Positions 19,868 through 29,099 are shown, counted from the first letter of the stretch. The stretch: DNA of 64,000 bases from Stenotrophomonas rhizophila (GCF_000661955.1 NZ_CP007597.1:737605-801604); one strand, 5' to 3'. The notes: generated by a model not told the origin, from the letters alone. Numbers and translations: made by a program.

Positions 19868-20662
19868 TTACGGGGCCTTCGCCGGTTGCGCGGGCGTGGC
19901 CGAGGCCACATCGTCGGCCCGGTTGTGCAGGCCCTGCAGGTAGCTGCCCAGGGCCTGGATCTCCTGCTCGGTCAGCTGCTTTGCAATGGTGGCCATGATC
20001 TGGAAGTGTGCCTTGTCGGTTTCCTGGGTGGTGCCGGCCTGGTACTCCTGCAGCCGGCGCGCCACGTAGGCCGCATGCTGCCCGCCGATATGCGGGTAGG
20101 CCGGGCCCGGGTTGCCGGCACCGGTGGGACCGTGGCAGGCCATGCACGCCGGGATGCCGCGTTCGGCATCACCCCCGCGATACAGCTGCTGCCCGATCTC
20201 GTAGAACTTCTTGCCGGCGTACGGACCTTCGCCCACCAGGCCATCGTCGGCAAGCCCGGCGCTGGCCTTCTGCGTTGCGAAATACGCACCGATGTCGCGC
20301 ATGTCCTGCGGGGTGAGGTCCTGCACGAACGGCACCATCGCCGCCGAGGCCCCGGAGGTGCGCTGGCCGTTGGCGATCAACGCCATCTGCTGGGCGGTAT
20401 AGCGTTCGCTCTGCCCGGCGATGCTCGGATACATCTCCACGGTGGAGTTGCCGTCGGCCGAGTGGCAGGCCGCGCAGGCGGCTGCCTTGGTCTGGCCGGC
20501 CTTGGCATCCCCCCAGGTGGTCTTGCTGAAATCGACCTCCAGCGACGCGGTCTTGATCGGCCCGTTGTCAGGCAAGGGCGTGATCGAGGTCTGGGCGACC
20601 GCAACAGCGGCCAGCAGCGATACAGCAACAGCGGAAACGGCAAGAACGCGAGCGTGGCGCAT
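19868..20662 (-). CDS. Diheme cytochrome c4
   Basis: 264 residues with a Sec signal peptide (to about AVAVAQ). Two class I cytochrome c domains each bind one covalent heme through CAACH and CMACH; axial Met candidates lie in the domain C-terminal parts (for example AAMVPFVQDLT and FQIMATIAKQLT). Cytochrome c4 is a periplasmic or membrane-attached electron carrier to terminal oxidases, probably linking the bc1 complex to cbb3-type oxidase. The C-terminus has an Ala/Pro tail. It is divergent from engB, an arrangement I know from other Xanthomonadaceae. Confidence 0.93.
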   Translation of the reverse strand: MRHARVLAVSAVAVSLLAAVAVAQTSITPLPDNGPIKTASLEVDFSKTTWGDAKAGQTKAAACAACHSADGNSTVEMYPSIAGQSERYTAQQMALIANGQRTSGASAAMVPFVQDLTPQDMRDIGAYFATQKASAGLADDGLVGEGPYAGKKFYEIGQQLYRGGDAERGIPACMACHGPTGAGNPGPAYPHIGGQHAAYVARRLQEYQAGTTQETDKAHFQIMATIAKQLTEQEIQALGSYLQGLHNRADDVASATPAQPAKAP

Positions 20663-20809
20663 GCGGAAGCTCCGTGTGGACCGGCCTGGCAGGTACAGGG
20701 TGCACCCGCGGGGATCGCCCGATTATCCATGCGCTTTCACGCCACGGTCAACGCAGGGTGCAGCAAAACCGGCCGCGGCAGCGCGGATCTGGCCCGGACA
20801 TGCGATCCT

Positions 20810-21439
20810 ATGCCCATGTCATTGCTCCTCGAACGTGCCCATTACCTGCTTTCGGCCCACAACACCCGGCAATTGCCGGAGGATGTCGGGGCCGAAGTTG
20901 CCTTTGCCGGGCGCTCCAACGCCGGCAAATCCAGCGCCCTCAACGCCCTGACCCGCCAGAACAGCCTGGCCCGGGTCTCCAAGACCCCCGGCCGCACCCA
21001 GCAGCTGGTGTTCTTCGAAGTCACCCCGGAGGCCAAGCTGGTCGACCTGCCCGGGTACGGGTACGCCAAGGTGCCGCTGGACCTGCAGGCCCACTGGCAG
21101 GCCTTCATCGACCAGTACTTCCGTACCCGCGAGGCGCTGCGTGGCCTGGTGGTGGTGATGGACATCCGTCACCCGCTGAAGGACTACGACCGCCAGATGC
21201 TGGCCTATGCGGTGCAGCGCGGCCTGCCCGCGCACGCGCTGCTGACCAAGGCCGACAAGCTGGGCCGTGGCCAGCAGGGCATTGCCCTGCAGAAGGTGCG
21301 CAAGGAACTGCAGTCCTCGTTCGGCGACACCGTCAGCGTGCAGACCTTCTCCGGTCCCGCCCGCCAGGGCGTGGACGAAGCCCGCGGCATCATCGGCGGC
21401 TGGCTGGGTCTGAACAAGCCGGCCCCCGAAACCGCGTAA
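20810..21439 (+). CDS. engB: Ribosome biogenesis GTP-binding protein EngB/YsxC
   Basis: 209 residues, essential TRAFAC GTPase of 50S subunit assembly. Motifs: G1 AGRSNAGKSSALNALT, G2 TPGRTQ, G3 LVDLPGYGYA, G4 LLTKADKL. The beginning HYLLSAHNTRQLPEDVGAEV matches the short EngB lead-in. ATG at 20810 or 20816 are equally possible; neither has a strong ribosome site. Downstream it runs into the 1-kb repeat array, with the stop codon only a few bases before the first unit. Confidence 0.95.
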   Translation: MPMSLLLERAHYLLSAHNTRQLPEDVGAEVAFAGRSNAGKSSALNALTRQNSLARVSKTPGRTQQLVFFEVTPEAKLVDLPGYGYAKVPLDLQAHWQAFIDQYFRTREALRGLVVVMDIRHPLKDYDRQMLAYAVQRGLPAHALLTKADKLGRGQQGIALQKVRKELQSSFGDTVSVQTFSGPARQGVDEARGIIGGWLGLNKPAPETA

Positions 21440-21444
21440 CACCG

Positions 21445-22455
21445 CGCGCGGCCCCGTAACCGTGGGCCGCACCCCGGTAACGGGTCGCGCATCCCGGTAG
21501 TGCCGGCCGCTGGCCGGCTCCCGATACATCCGGCCGAAAGAGGAGCCGGCCAGCGGCCGGCACTACCCGGTCAGCTCGCGGGCCCGCCAACGAACGCCGG
21601 TCAGCCGCGCGCCCACCCACGAATGCCGCGCAGCCCGCATCCCCGTACTACCGTGCGCGGCCCGTAACCGTGGGCCGGACCCGGTAACGGTGCGCGCATC
21701 CCGGTAACGGTGTGCGCATCCCGGTAACGGTGTGCGCATCCCGGTAACGGTGTGCGCATCCCGGTAGTGCCGGCCGCTGGCCGGCTCCCGATACATCCGG
21801 CCGAAAGAGGAGCCGGCCAGCGGCCGGCACTACCCGGTCAGCTCGCGGGCCCGCCAACGAACGCCGGTCAGCCGCGCGCCCACCCACGAATGCCGCGCAG
21901 CCCGCATCCCCGTACTACCGTGCGCGGCCCCGTAACCGTGGGCCGGACCCGGTAACGGTGCGCGCATCCCGGTAACGGTGTGCGCATCCCGGTAACGGTG
22001 TGCGCATCCCGGTAACGGTGTGCGCATCCCGGTAGTGCCGGCCGCTGGCCGGCTCCCGATACATCCGGCCGAAAGAGGAGCCGGCCAGCGGCCGGCACTA
22101 CCCGGTCAGCTTGCGGCCCGCCAACGAACGCCGGTCAGCCGCGCGCCCGCTCACGAATGCCGCGCAGCCCGCATCCCCGTACTACCGCGCGCGGCCCCGT
22201 AACCGTGGGCCGCGCCCCCCGGTAACGGGGCGCGCATCCCGGTAGTGCCGGCCGCTGGCCGGCTCCCGATAACGGGTCGCGCATCCCGGTAGTGCCGGCC
22301 GCTGGCCGGCTCCCGATACATCCGGCCGAAAGAGGAGCCGGCCGAAAGAGGAACCGGCCAGCGGCCGGCACTACCCGGTCAGCTTGCGGGCCCACCAACG
22401 AACGCCGGTCAGCCGCGCGCCCACCAACGAACGCCGCGCAGCCCGCATCCCCGGG
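21445..22455. repeat. Nested tandem repeat array (about 208-268-bp units)
   Basis: About 1 kb without genes between engB and the metallo-hydrolase gene. A marker sequence CCCGTAACCGTGGGCCG recurs at 21453, 21661, 21929 and 22196, giving unit lengths of 208, 268 and 267 bases. Each unit contains an inverted SMAG pair (GTAGTGCCGGCC... facing GGCCGGCACTAC) around CGATACATCCGGCCGAAAGA, then a block with AACGAACGCCGGTCAGCCGC. Units 2 and 3 also carry a 20-bp minisatellite, CCCGGTAACGGTGTGCGCAT, repeated four times. Unit 4 is partly rearranged, with an extra SMAG half at 22241-22275 and a duplicated GGCCGAAAGAGGA. The ORFs over this stretch are Pro/Arg/Gly-rich repeat translations and not genes. 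Confidence 0.9.
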
Positions 22456-23433
22456 TCAGCGCCCCGGCAACGGCGCGAACTCGCCCGGCACCCACGCAAA
22501 CGCCTCACCCTCGCGCCGCACGTGGCCCAACCCCGGGAACGGCAGGTGCGCACCGGCCACCCACCAGCCCCCGTCCGCCGCCTGCGCCATCATCGCGCGA
22601 CGGCTGGCGACGGCGGCCGTGCGGTCGCTGTCGGCCTCGTAGGCCGCCTGGGGCTGGGCGAACTGCACCGCGTGGAAATGCACGATGTCGCCCCACACCA
22701 GCACCGCCTGGCCCTTGCCGGCGTCCAGCTTCCAGGACACATGGCCCGGCGTATGCCCGTGGCTGTCCAGCGCCGCCACCCCAACCGGCAAGGTTTGCCC
22801 GGGGCTGAAACGGCGCAGTTTGCCCGCCGCCTCATAGGGGGCCACCGCCTTGCGCGCCAGCGCAAAGGCAAAGCGCACGCCCTGCGGTGCGGTGGCTTCG
22901 CTGGCCGGGTCCAGCCAATAGGCCGCGTCGGCGGCCGACAACCACACCGTGGCATTGGGGTAGGCCATCGTGTCCTGCGCATCCAGCAGCCCGCACAGGT
23001 GGTCCGGGTGGGCATGGGTGAGCAGCACGTCGTCCACCTCGGCCGGGTCGTAACCGGCCGCGCGCAGGTTGCCCAGGACCTGGCCCAGGCCGGGCCCGAA
23101 GCAGGCGGCCGTGCCGGTATCCACCAGCGTCAGGTGATTGCCCCGCTGAACCAGATAGGCGTTGACCGCGGTCTGCAGGCCCTTGCCGTCTTCGGGCACG
23201 TAACGGTGGTCCAGCAGGCGGGTCACCGCGCCGGCATCGATCCCGGTCAGTTCCTGTCGGCCCAGTGCCACGGTGCCGTCGAACAGTGCGGTGACCTGCA
23301 GCGTGCCGATCTGCTGGTGGTAGACGCCGGGCACCTGCGCCGAGGGCGTGTGCGCGGTGGTGGCCAGCGCCGGGCCGGTGGCGACGGCCAGCAACAGGGC
23401 AGCAGCACGTAAGCGGATGCGGGGAAGGGACAT
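22456..23433 (-). CDS. Exported metallo-beta-lactamase-fold hydrolase
   Basis: 325 residues with signal peptide (ending GPALATTA). The MBL zinc-binding motif HAHPDH is at residues 140-145, with further ligands expected in the DSHGHTPGHVSWKL region and VWGDIVHFH. The overall pattern (VTALFDGTVALGRQEL, VNAYLVQRGNHLTLVDTGTAACFGPGLG) is that of the quorum-quenching/AidC-like and ThnS-like broad MBL group common in Xanthomonadaceae, not of a true beta-lactamase. Substrate unknown; lactones or esters are possible. The stop codon lies directly at the edge of the nested repeat array. Confidence 0.85.
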   Translation of the reverse strand: MSLPRIRLRAAALLLAVATGPALATTAHTPSAQVPGVYHQQIGTLQVTALFDGTVALGRQELTGIDAGAVTRLLDHRYVPEDGKGLQTAVNAYLVQRGNHLTLVDTGTAACFGPGLGQVLGNLRAAGYDPAEVDDVLLTHAHPDHLCGLLDAQDTMAYPNATVWLSAADAAYWLDPASEATAPQGVRFAFALARKAVAPYEAAGKLRRFSPGQTLPVGVAALDSHGHTPGHVSWKLDAGKGQAVLVWGDIVHFHAVQFAQPQAAYEADSDRTAAVASRRAMMAQAADGGWWVAGAHLPFPGLGHVRREGEAFAWVPGEFAPLPGR

Positions 23434-23533
23434 GGCAGAGGCTCTACACAAGGCGGCGGTGCCGCGGTGCCCCCATGCTGCACGCGGGCGATGCCGCGTA
23501 CCGCTCAGAATGCGCCGTGATCCGCTCGCCGTT

Positions 23534-24364
23534 TCAGCTGTTGCCGATTGCTGCCGGTTCCAGTCCGTAGCGCGCGGCGAAGCGCTTGTTGAAGCTGCCC
23601 AGCGAGCGGTAGCCCACGCGCGCGGCCACGGTCTTCAGTGGCAGCCGGGTGGTGTACAGCAGGTTCATCGCGTGCGCCAGGCGTGCATCGGCGATCAGCT
23701 CGCGCACGCTGGCCTGCTCGTTGGCCAACCGCCGCCGCAGCGTCGCACCGCTCAGGCCCAGCTGCGCTTCGAAGTCGCGCGATTGCCAGTCGCGTTCGGG
23801 CTGGGCGGCGATCAGGTCGCGGATGCGTTCGCCCAGGCTGGGCTCGGGCGGCACCAGCAGGCTGCCGTGGCCGCGCCGGCAGAATGCCAGCACCAGCGCC
23901 GCCAGCGCGAGCCGGGCCTCGGTGTAGCGCGCGTGTTCCAGCGCATGGCGCCATTGCCGCAGCGTGTCGCCGTGGTCGTCCAGCGACAACCGCGCCAGCG
24001 CGTCACCGGCCTCGGGCAGGGGTTCGTTCCAGAGCACGCGCGCGGCGGCCAGCGCTTCGCTGCACAGGGGCACGATCGCACTGAGGTACACGCCGCTGTG
24101 CGGATCGGGAATGTTGACCACGTCGATGCGGCAGCGGCGGGTGATCAGGAACAGGTCGCCGGGCACGAACGTGAGCGACTGCGTGCCGCAGGCCACTTGC
24201 TTGCGCCCCTGCAGCAGGATCGCGAACTGCGGCTGCGGGATGTCCACCGAGGAGGCGCCGTGCTCGCGACGCGCGGTGACGCAGGCATAGCCGTCGGCGC
24301 GCGCGCAGGTGGCCAGGCTGGCCATGTCGTCCAGCAGCGAGGCGGGGTGCAGGAGGGCGTTCAT
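23534..24364 (-). CDS. AraC family transcriptional regulator
   Basis: 276 residues. The N-terminal part (SSVDIPQPQFAILLQGRKQVACGTQSLTFVPGDLFLI) is the cupin-type AraC_N domain of the CuxR/YqhC group. The C-terminal double helix-turn-helix ends in LPLKTVAARVGYRSLGSFNKRFAARYGLEPA. The ATG overlaps by one base the TAA of the upstream VIT-type gene (TAATG), so translation is probably coupled. What it controls is not clear; regulators of this N-terminal type often respond to aldehydes or other electrophiles. Confidence 0.9.
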   Translation of the reverse strand: MNALLHPASLLDDMASLATCARADGYACVTARREHGASSVDIPQPQFAILLQGRKQVACGTQSLTFVPGDLFLITRRCRIDVVNIPDPHSGVYLSAIVPLCSEALAAARVLWNEPLPEAGDALARLSLDDHGDTLRQWRHALEHARYTEARLALAALVLAFCRRGHGSLLVPPEPSLGERIRDLIAAQPERDWQSRDFEAQLGLSGATLRRRLANEQASVRELIADARLAHAMNLLYTTRLPLKTVAARVGYRSLGSFNKRFAARYGLEPAAIGNS

Positions 24365-25062
24365 TACCGCGCAGTATCGAACAACTGGCCAATCAGTGCC
24401 GCTGCCGCCATCGCCAGCGCGCCCCAGAACATCACCCGCACCGCGCCGCGCAGGGGCGGTGCGCCACCGGCACGCGCGGCCATCGCGCCGGTCAGGCCCA
24501 GCCCGACCAGGGTGGCGGCGGTGGTGACCTGTGCAACGTAGGCATGCGGGGCCAGCAGTGCGGTCAGCACCGGCAGCGCCGCGCCGCAGATGAAGGCACC
24601 GGCCGAGGCCATCGCGGCCTGCAGCGGGCGGGCGCGCAGTTCGTCGGTGATGCCCAGCTCGTCGCGGGCATGTGCGGCCAGGGCATCGTGGGCGGTCAAT
24701 TGCACCGCCACCTGCTGGGCCAGTTCAGGGGTCAGGCCGCGATGCCGGTAGATGGCCGCCAGTTCTTCCAGCTCGCTGTGCGGGTCTTCGCGCAGCTCGC
24801 GTTTCTCCACCGCCAGGTCGGCATGCTCGGTATCGACCTGCGACTGCACCGACACGTACTCGCCGGCCGCCATCGACATGGCCCCGGCCACGGTGCCGGC
24901 GATGCCGGTGGCCAGGATCGTGGTGGCACTGGCCCCGCTGGCCGCAATGCCGACCAGCAGCCCGGCCACCGAGACGATGCCGTCATTGGCGCCCAGCACG
25001 GCGGCCCGCAGCCAGCCCACGCGGTCGGAGCGATGTACTTCCGGATGTCTGGATCGGCTCAT
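24364..25062 (-). CDS. VIT1/CCC1 family iron/manganese transporter
   Basis: 232 residues. Motifs HPEVHRSDRVGWLRAAVLGANDGIVSVAGLLVG (first helix with conserved Asp/Asn) and AGAMSMAAGEYVSVQSQVDTE, followed by an acidic cytoplasmic segment KRELREDPHSELEELAAIYRHRGL and three C-terminal helices, define the family. In plants and yeast these proteins move Fe2+ or Mn2+ into vacuoles; in bacteria they probably export the metal. Length is typical. It overlaps the AraC-type regulator gene by one base. Confidence 0.9.
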   Translation of the reverse strand: MSRSRHPEVHRSDRVGWLRAAVLGANDGIVSVAGLLVGIAASGASATTILATGIAGTVAGAMSMAAGEYVSVQSQVDTEHADLAVEKRELREDPHSELEELAAIYRHRGLTPELAQQVAVQLTAHDALAAHARDELGITDELRARPLQAAMASAGAFICGAALPVLTALLAPHAYVAQVTTAATLVGLGLTGAMAARAGGAPPLRGAVRVMFWGALAMAAAALIGQLFDTAR

Positions 25063-25263
25063 GGGGGCAGTGTAGGGCGCGCCCGCCGCGCGGGGCGAAA
25101 TGCGTCGCAACGGCGCTGCGGCCCGGTCAAGCCCTTTTTTATAGGATGCTGAAAACCGTCACGGTGACACGACGGTGGGGGACGCCACGATATAGTGCGC
25201 CCTTGCGATGCGGGGGCTGGAACCCCACATCCCCGCCCTGACCAGAATACTGCGAGCCTCCCC

Positions 25264-26628
25264 TTGTCGAGCCCCAGCCACGTCGCCGAGACGCCGATCA
25301 CCGACCGAAATGAACTGGTCGCCACGTTGGCCTCCGGCGAAAAGCCCCAGGCGCAGTGGCGCATCGGCACCGAGCACGAGAAGTTCGGCTTCCGCCTGGA
25401 CGACCTGCGCCCGCCCACCTTCGACGGCGACCGCGGCATCGAAGCCCTGCTCAACGGCCTGACCCGCTTCGGCTGGGATCCGGTGCAGGAAGAGGGCCGC
25501 ACCATCGCGCTGCTGCGCGACAACGCCTCGGTGACGCTGGAGCCGGCCGGCCAGCTGGAACTGTCCGGCGCGGCGGTGGAGACCATCCACCAGACCTGCG
25601 TGGAAACCGGCACCCACCTCAATGAAGTGGCGCAGGTGGCCGGCGAACTGCAGCTGGGCTTCCTGGGCATGGGCTTCCAGCCCAAGTGGACCCGCGACGC
25701 GATGCCGTGGATGCCCAAGGGGCGCTACAAGATCATGCGCGAGTACATGCCCAAGGTCGGCACGCTGGGCCTGGACATGATGACCCGCACCTGCACGGTG
25801 CAGGTCAACCTGGACTACGCCACCGAAGCGGACATGGTCAAGAAGTTCCGCGTGTCGCTGGCGCTGCAGCCGATCGCCACCGCGCTGTTCGCCGATTCGC
25901 CCTTCACCGAAGGCGCGCCGAACGGCTACCAGAGCTACCGCTCGCACATCTGGACCGACACCGACAACGACCGCACCGGCATGCTCGACTTCGTGTTCGA
26001 GGACGGCTTCGGCTATGAGCGGTACGTCGACTACCTGCTCGACGTGCCGATGTACTTCTCTTACCGCGATGGCAAGTACCACGATGCCAGCGGCCAAAGC
26101 TTCCGCGATTTCATGGTCGGCAAGCTGCCGGTGCTGCCGGGCCAGTTGCCCACGCTGCGCGACTGGTCGGACCACATGACCACCGCCTTCCCCGAAGTGC
26201 GCTTGAAGAAGTACCTGGAAATGCGCGGTGCCGATGCCGGCCCGTGGAGCCGCCTGTGTGCATTGCCGGCGTTCTGGGTGGGCCTGCTGTACGACGATGC
26301 CGCACTGGATGCGGCCTGGGACCTGGTGCGTGATTTCAGCCTGGTCGAGCGCAATGTCCTGCGCGATGGCGTGCCGCGGCATGGGCTGAAGCTGCCGTTC
26401 CGCAACGGCACCGTTCTGGACCTCTCGCGCGAAGCGTTGAAGATCGCCGTGGCGGGCCTCAAGCGCCGTGCGGCGCGCAACGCCGATGGCCAGGACGAAA
26501 GCAAGTTCCTGGAGGTGCTGCAGGAGATCGTCGATTCCGGGCTGACCCCGGCCGATCGCAAGCTGGCGCTGTTCCATGGCGAGTGGGGCGGCAACATCGA
26601 TCCGGTGTTCAAGGAATTCGCGTACTGA
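25264..26628 (+). CDS. gshA: Glutamate-cysteine ligase, plant/alphaproteobacterial type
   Basis: About 454 residues. ATP-dependent ligation of Glu and Cys, the first and controlling step of glutathione synthesis. [12 protein letters not shown] near the N-terminus is the ATP/metal-binding start of the GCS2/GCL-plant family. [29 protein letters not shown] and [13 protein letters not shown] are family signatures. The start is set at TTG 25264 (reading [18 protein letters not shown]) because sequence before it lacks family similarity; a longer in-frame reading begins at about 25195. The gene is alone; glutathione made here is the cofactor of the frm operon 11 kb downstream. Confidence 0.92.
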   Translation: MSSPSHVAETPITDRNELVATLASGEKPQAQWRIGTEHEKFGFRLDDLRPPTFDGDRGIEALLNGLTRFGWDPVQEEGRTIALLRDNASVTLEPAGQLELSGAAVETIHQTCVETGTHLNEVAQVAGELQLGFLGMGFQPKWTRDAMPWMPKGRYKIMREYMPKVGTLGLDMMTRTCTVQVNLDYATEADMVKKFRVSLALQPIATALFADSPFTEGAPNGYQSYRSHIWTDTDNDRTGMLDFVFEDGFGYERYVDYLLDVPMYFSYRDGKYHDASGQSFRDFMVGKLPVLPGQLPTLRDWSDHMTTAFPEVRLKKYLEMRGADAGPWSRLCALPAFWVGLLYDDAALDAAWDLVRDFSLVERNVLRDGVPRHGLKLPFRNGTVLDLSREALKIAVAGLKRRAARNADGQDESKFLEVLQEIVDSGLTPADRKLALFHGEWGGNIDPVFKEFAY

Positions 26629-26644
26629 GTGGGCGAAAGCGGTA

Positions 26645-26770
26645 GTCGGTGGGTCGGGCACTGGGCGCCCATGCCCTTTCCGGCGACGCCTCCGGCGTCG
26701 GCCCGCGGCGGCCCCCTCCTCCTTTATTTCGCCTCCAAGGGCATGGGCGCCCAGCGCCCGACCCACCGAC
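26645..26770. repeat. Large palindromic intergenic element A
   Basis: Two 34-base arms (26645-26678 and 26737-26770) are inverted copies with a single mismatch: GTCGGTGGGTCGGGCACTGG... and its complement. The 58-base centre contains GGCGACGCCTCCGGCGTCG, itself a small palindrome, and CCTCCTCCTTTATTTCGCC. It begins 17 bases after the gshA stop, so the gshA mRNA would end in a long hairpin. Confidence 0.85.
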
Positions 26771-26812
26771 AGCGCCAGAAAAAACTGGCTTCCCCTCCTT
26801 ACCGCAAGCCGA

Positions 26813-26910
26813 GCCCCGTAGCAGCCGGTAGGCTCCTGGGCAAAATAAAGGAGGAGGCCGCCCGCGGCCGGGGGACATTTGCGCCAGGGGTCTACCGGCT
26901 GCTACGGGGC
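26813..26910. repeat. Large palindromic intergenic element B
   Basis: Perfect 19-base arms GCCCCGTAGCAGCCGGTAG (26813-26831) and its complement (26892-26910) enclose 60 bases. Its centre holds CAAAATAAAGGAGGAGGCC, an inverted near-copy of the CCTCCTCCTTTATTTCGCC segment of element A, so the two elements share a centre in opposite orientation but have unrelated arms. Together with element A it fills the 412-bp gap between gshA and the alcohol dehydrogenase; no gene is seen in it. Confidence 0.8.
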
Positions 26911-26992
26911 CCTCACGCTCGCGACAGACCCGGGCGAATACACAACAGGATCCATGCGGCGCCTGGACTGCCCGACCACACGCGTACAGCTG

Positions 26993-27022
26993 AAAAAAAC
27001 CCCGGCATTACCGGGGTTTTTT
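26993..27022. terminator. Bidirectional Rho-independent terminator
   Basis: AAAAAACCCCGG, CATTA loop, CCGGGGTTTTTT: A-tract, GC stem and T-tract on both strands. It ends the alcohol dehydrogenase gene (stop 19 bases away) and can stop readthrough from gshA. Confidence 0.92.
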
Positions 27023-27040
27023 CATGCCGGTGCGGAAGGA

Positions 27041-28099
27041 TCAGGCCGCTTTTTCCAGCGTGGCCATGTCGATCACGAAGCGGTAGCGCACGTCATTCTT
27101 CGCCATGCGTTCCCAGGCTTCGTTGACGGTCTTGATGTCGATCACTTCCACATCGCTGACGATGTTGTGCTCGGCACAGAAGTCCATCATTTCCTGCGTT
27201 TCGGCCATGCCGCCAATCGCCGAACCGGTGATGTGCTTGCGGCCGAAGATCACGCTGACGCCGGTCGGCGGCGGATCCAGCTCGGTCAGCACGCCGACCA
27301 GGCACATGGTGGCATCACGCTTGAGCAACGCCATGTACGGGTTGGTGTCGTGACCCACCGGGATCGTGTTGAGCAGGAAATCGAAGCTGCCGGCATGCGC
27401 CTTCATCTGCGCCGGATCACGCGAGACCAGCACTTCATCGGCGCCCAGGCGCTTGGCATCGGTGCCCTTTTCGGGAGTGGTGGTGATCATCACCACCGTG
27501 GCGCCCATCGCCTTGGCGAACTTCACGCCCATGTGGCCCAGGCCGCCCAGGCCGATCACGCCGACCTTCTGGCCGGGGCCGACCTTCCAATGGCGCAGCG
27601 GCGAATAGGTGGTGATGCCGGCGCACAGCAGCGGTGCAGCGGCCTTCAGGTCCAGCTTTTCGGACACCTTCACCACGAAGCGCTGCTCGACCACGATGTG
27701 GTCGGAGTAACCGCCGAAGGTCGGCTGGCCGCCATCACGCTCGGTGCTGTTGTAGGTGTAGGTGGCACCCTTCTCGCAGTACTGCTCCAGATCTTCATCG
27801 CAGGCCGCGCAGTGGCGGCACGAATCGACCATGCAGCCGACGCCGGCGAAGTCGCCAACCTTGAAGCGGGTGACATTGGCACCGACCTCGGTCACGCGGC
27901 CGATGATCTCGTGGCCGGGCACCATCGGGAACATCGCGCCGCCCCAATCGTCGCGGGCCTGGTGCAGATCGGAGTGGCAGATGCCGCTGAAGAGAATCTC
28001 GATGCGGACGTCATCGGGACCGGCCGGGCGACGTTCGAAGGAGAACGGCACCAGCGGGGCGGTCTGGTCGTGCACCGCATAACCATGGGCGAGGGACAT
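27041..28099 (-). CDS. Zinc-dependent NAD(P) alcohol dehydrogenase (YahK/cinnamyl type)
   Basis: 352 residues, medium-chain dehydrogenase/reductase. Catalytic zinc ligands are in GICHSDLH and PGHEIIGRV; the structural zinc Cys cluster is CRHCAACDEDLEQYC; the cofactor site is VGVIGLGGLGHMGVKFAKAMGA. This subgroup (YahK, AdhC of mycobacteria, cinnamyl alcohol dehydrogenases) reduces a broad range of aldehydes with NADPH. The residues following the GLGGLG motif (TTTPEKG) fit NADPH preference. It is divergent from a LysR-type regulator over about 105 bases, which probably controls it. Confidence 0.92.
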   Translation of the reverse strand: MSLAHGYAVHDQTAPLVPFSFERRPAGPDDVRIEILFSGICHSDLHQARDDWGGAMFPMVPGHEIIGRVTEVGANVTRFKVGDFAGVGCMVDSCRHCAACDEDLEQYCEKGATYTYNSTERDGGQPTFGGYSDHIVVEQRFVVKVSEKLDLKAAAPLLCAGITTYSPLRHWKVGPGQKVGVIGLGGLGHMGVKFAKAMGATVVMITTTPEKGTDAKRLGADEVLVSRDPAQMKAHAGSFDFLLNTIPVGHDTNPYMALLKRDATMCLVGVLTELDPPPTGVSVIFGRKHITGSAIGGMAETQEMMDFCAEHNIVSDVEVIDIKTVNEAWERMAKNDVRYRFVIDMATLEKAA

Positions 28100-28205
28100 G
28101 GGGAATCCTTGGCAGGTTTGTAGAAAGGCGCTTTACAATACGCCCCGATCCCGTGCACAAACAGTCAGGATATCGGCATGATTCATCAAGTAAAACGGGA
28201 TAATC
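28100..28205. promoter_or_regulatory. Divergent promoter region between ADH and LysR genes
   Basis: This 106-bp stretch is AT-richer than its surroundings and holds the palindrome TGATTCATCA (about 28180) and a -10-like TACAAT. A LysR-type regulator normally binds T-N11-A dyads in such a region; the exact site cannot be fixed by eye. Confidence 0.4.
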
Positions 28206-29099
28206 ATGGCCACTGACAATCTGACCCATCTGGCCGCCTTCGCCGCCGTGGCCCGCCACCGCAGCTTCCGCAAGGCGGGCGCCGAGCTGGCCCTGTCCAC
28301 CTCGGCGGTGAGCTATGCGATCCGCGCGCTGGAAGAACGGCTGGGGGTGGGCCTGTTCCATCGCACCACCCGCAGCGTGGCCCTCACCGAGGCCGGCCAG
28401 CGCCTGCTCGAACGGCTGCAGCCGGCCCTGGATCAGGTGCATGACGCGCTGGAGGAAATGAATCACTTCCGCGCCGCCCCGGCCGGCCTGCTGCGTATCA
28501 ACGCCACTCGCGCCGCCGTGCAGACCCAGCTCGGCCCGCGCCTGGCGCGGTTCCTGCAGGCCCACCCCGACGTGCGCATCGAACTGGCGCAGGACGATGG
28601 CCTGGTGGATATCGTCGCCAAGGGATTCGATGCCGGCGTGCGCCTGCACGAGTCGGTGCCCGAAGACATGGTGGCGGTGCCGTTGGGCCCGCCGTTGCGC
28701 GGCCTGATCGTGGGCGCGCCGTCCTACCTGCAGCGCCGCGGCATTCCAGCGCATCCGCACGAACTGGCGCAGCATGAGTGCGTGCGCTTCCGTTTCGCCA
28801 GCGGCCATCTGTACAAGTGGCAGTTCGAACGCGACGGCCAGGAGCTGGAGGTGGACGTACCCGGCCGGCTCACCCTGGGCGACCAGCACACCATCCTGCA
28901 GGCCGTGCTCGACGGCCTTGGCCTGGCCTACGTGCTGGAAGACTCCGCGCGCCCGTACCTGGACGATGGCCGCCTGGTGGCGGTGCTGGAAGACTGGAGT
29001 GAACCGTTCCCCGGCTTCGTGCTGTATTACCCGCGGCAACGGCAGATGTCGTCGGCGCTGCGCGCATTCGTGGACATGGTGCGCGACACCACCGCCTAG
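28206..29099 (+). CDS. LysR family transcriptional regulator
   Basis: 297 residues. N-terminal winged HTH (LTHLAAFAAVARHRSFRKAGAELALSTSAVSYAIRALEERLGVGLFHRTTRSVALTEAG) and a PBP2-type effector domain. It belongs to the large group that regulates neighbouring oxidoreductases (PA2877/AaeR-like). Its divergent partner is the alcohol dehydrogenase, the likely target, with an aldehyde or similar as inducer (inference). Confidence 0.93.
   Translation: MATDNLTHLAAFAAVARHRSFRKAGAELALSTSAVSYAIRALEERLGVGLFHRTTRSVALTEAGQRLLERLQPALDQVHDALEEMNHFRAAPAGLLRINATRAAVQTQLGPRLARFLQAHPDVRIELAQDDGLVDIVAKGFDAGVRLHESVPEDMVAVPLGPPLRGLIVGAPSYLQRRGIPAHPHELAQHECVRFRFASGHLYKWQFERDGQELEVDVPGRLTLGDQHTILQAVLDGLGLAYVLEDSARPYLDDGRLVAVLEDWSEPFPGFVLYYPRQRQMSSALRAFVDMVRDTTA

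Noticed and set aside
21563..22398. Pro/Arg/Gly-rich repeat proteins over the 1-kb array
   Set aside because: All frames simply translate the tandem repeat, change with the unit count and lack ribosome sites.
22456..23433. Beta-lactamase resistance gene
   Set aside because: The MBL motif is present, but the sequence pattern is that of the broad hydrolase group and not of L1, B1 or B3 lactamases.
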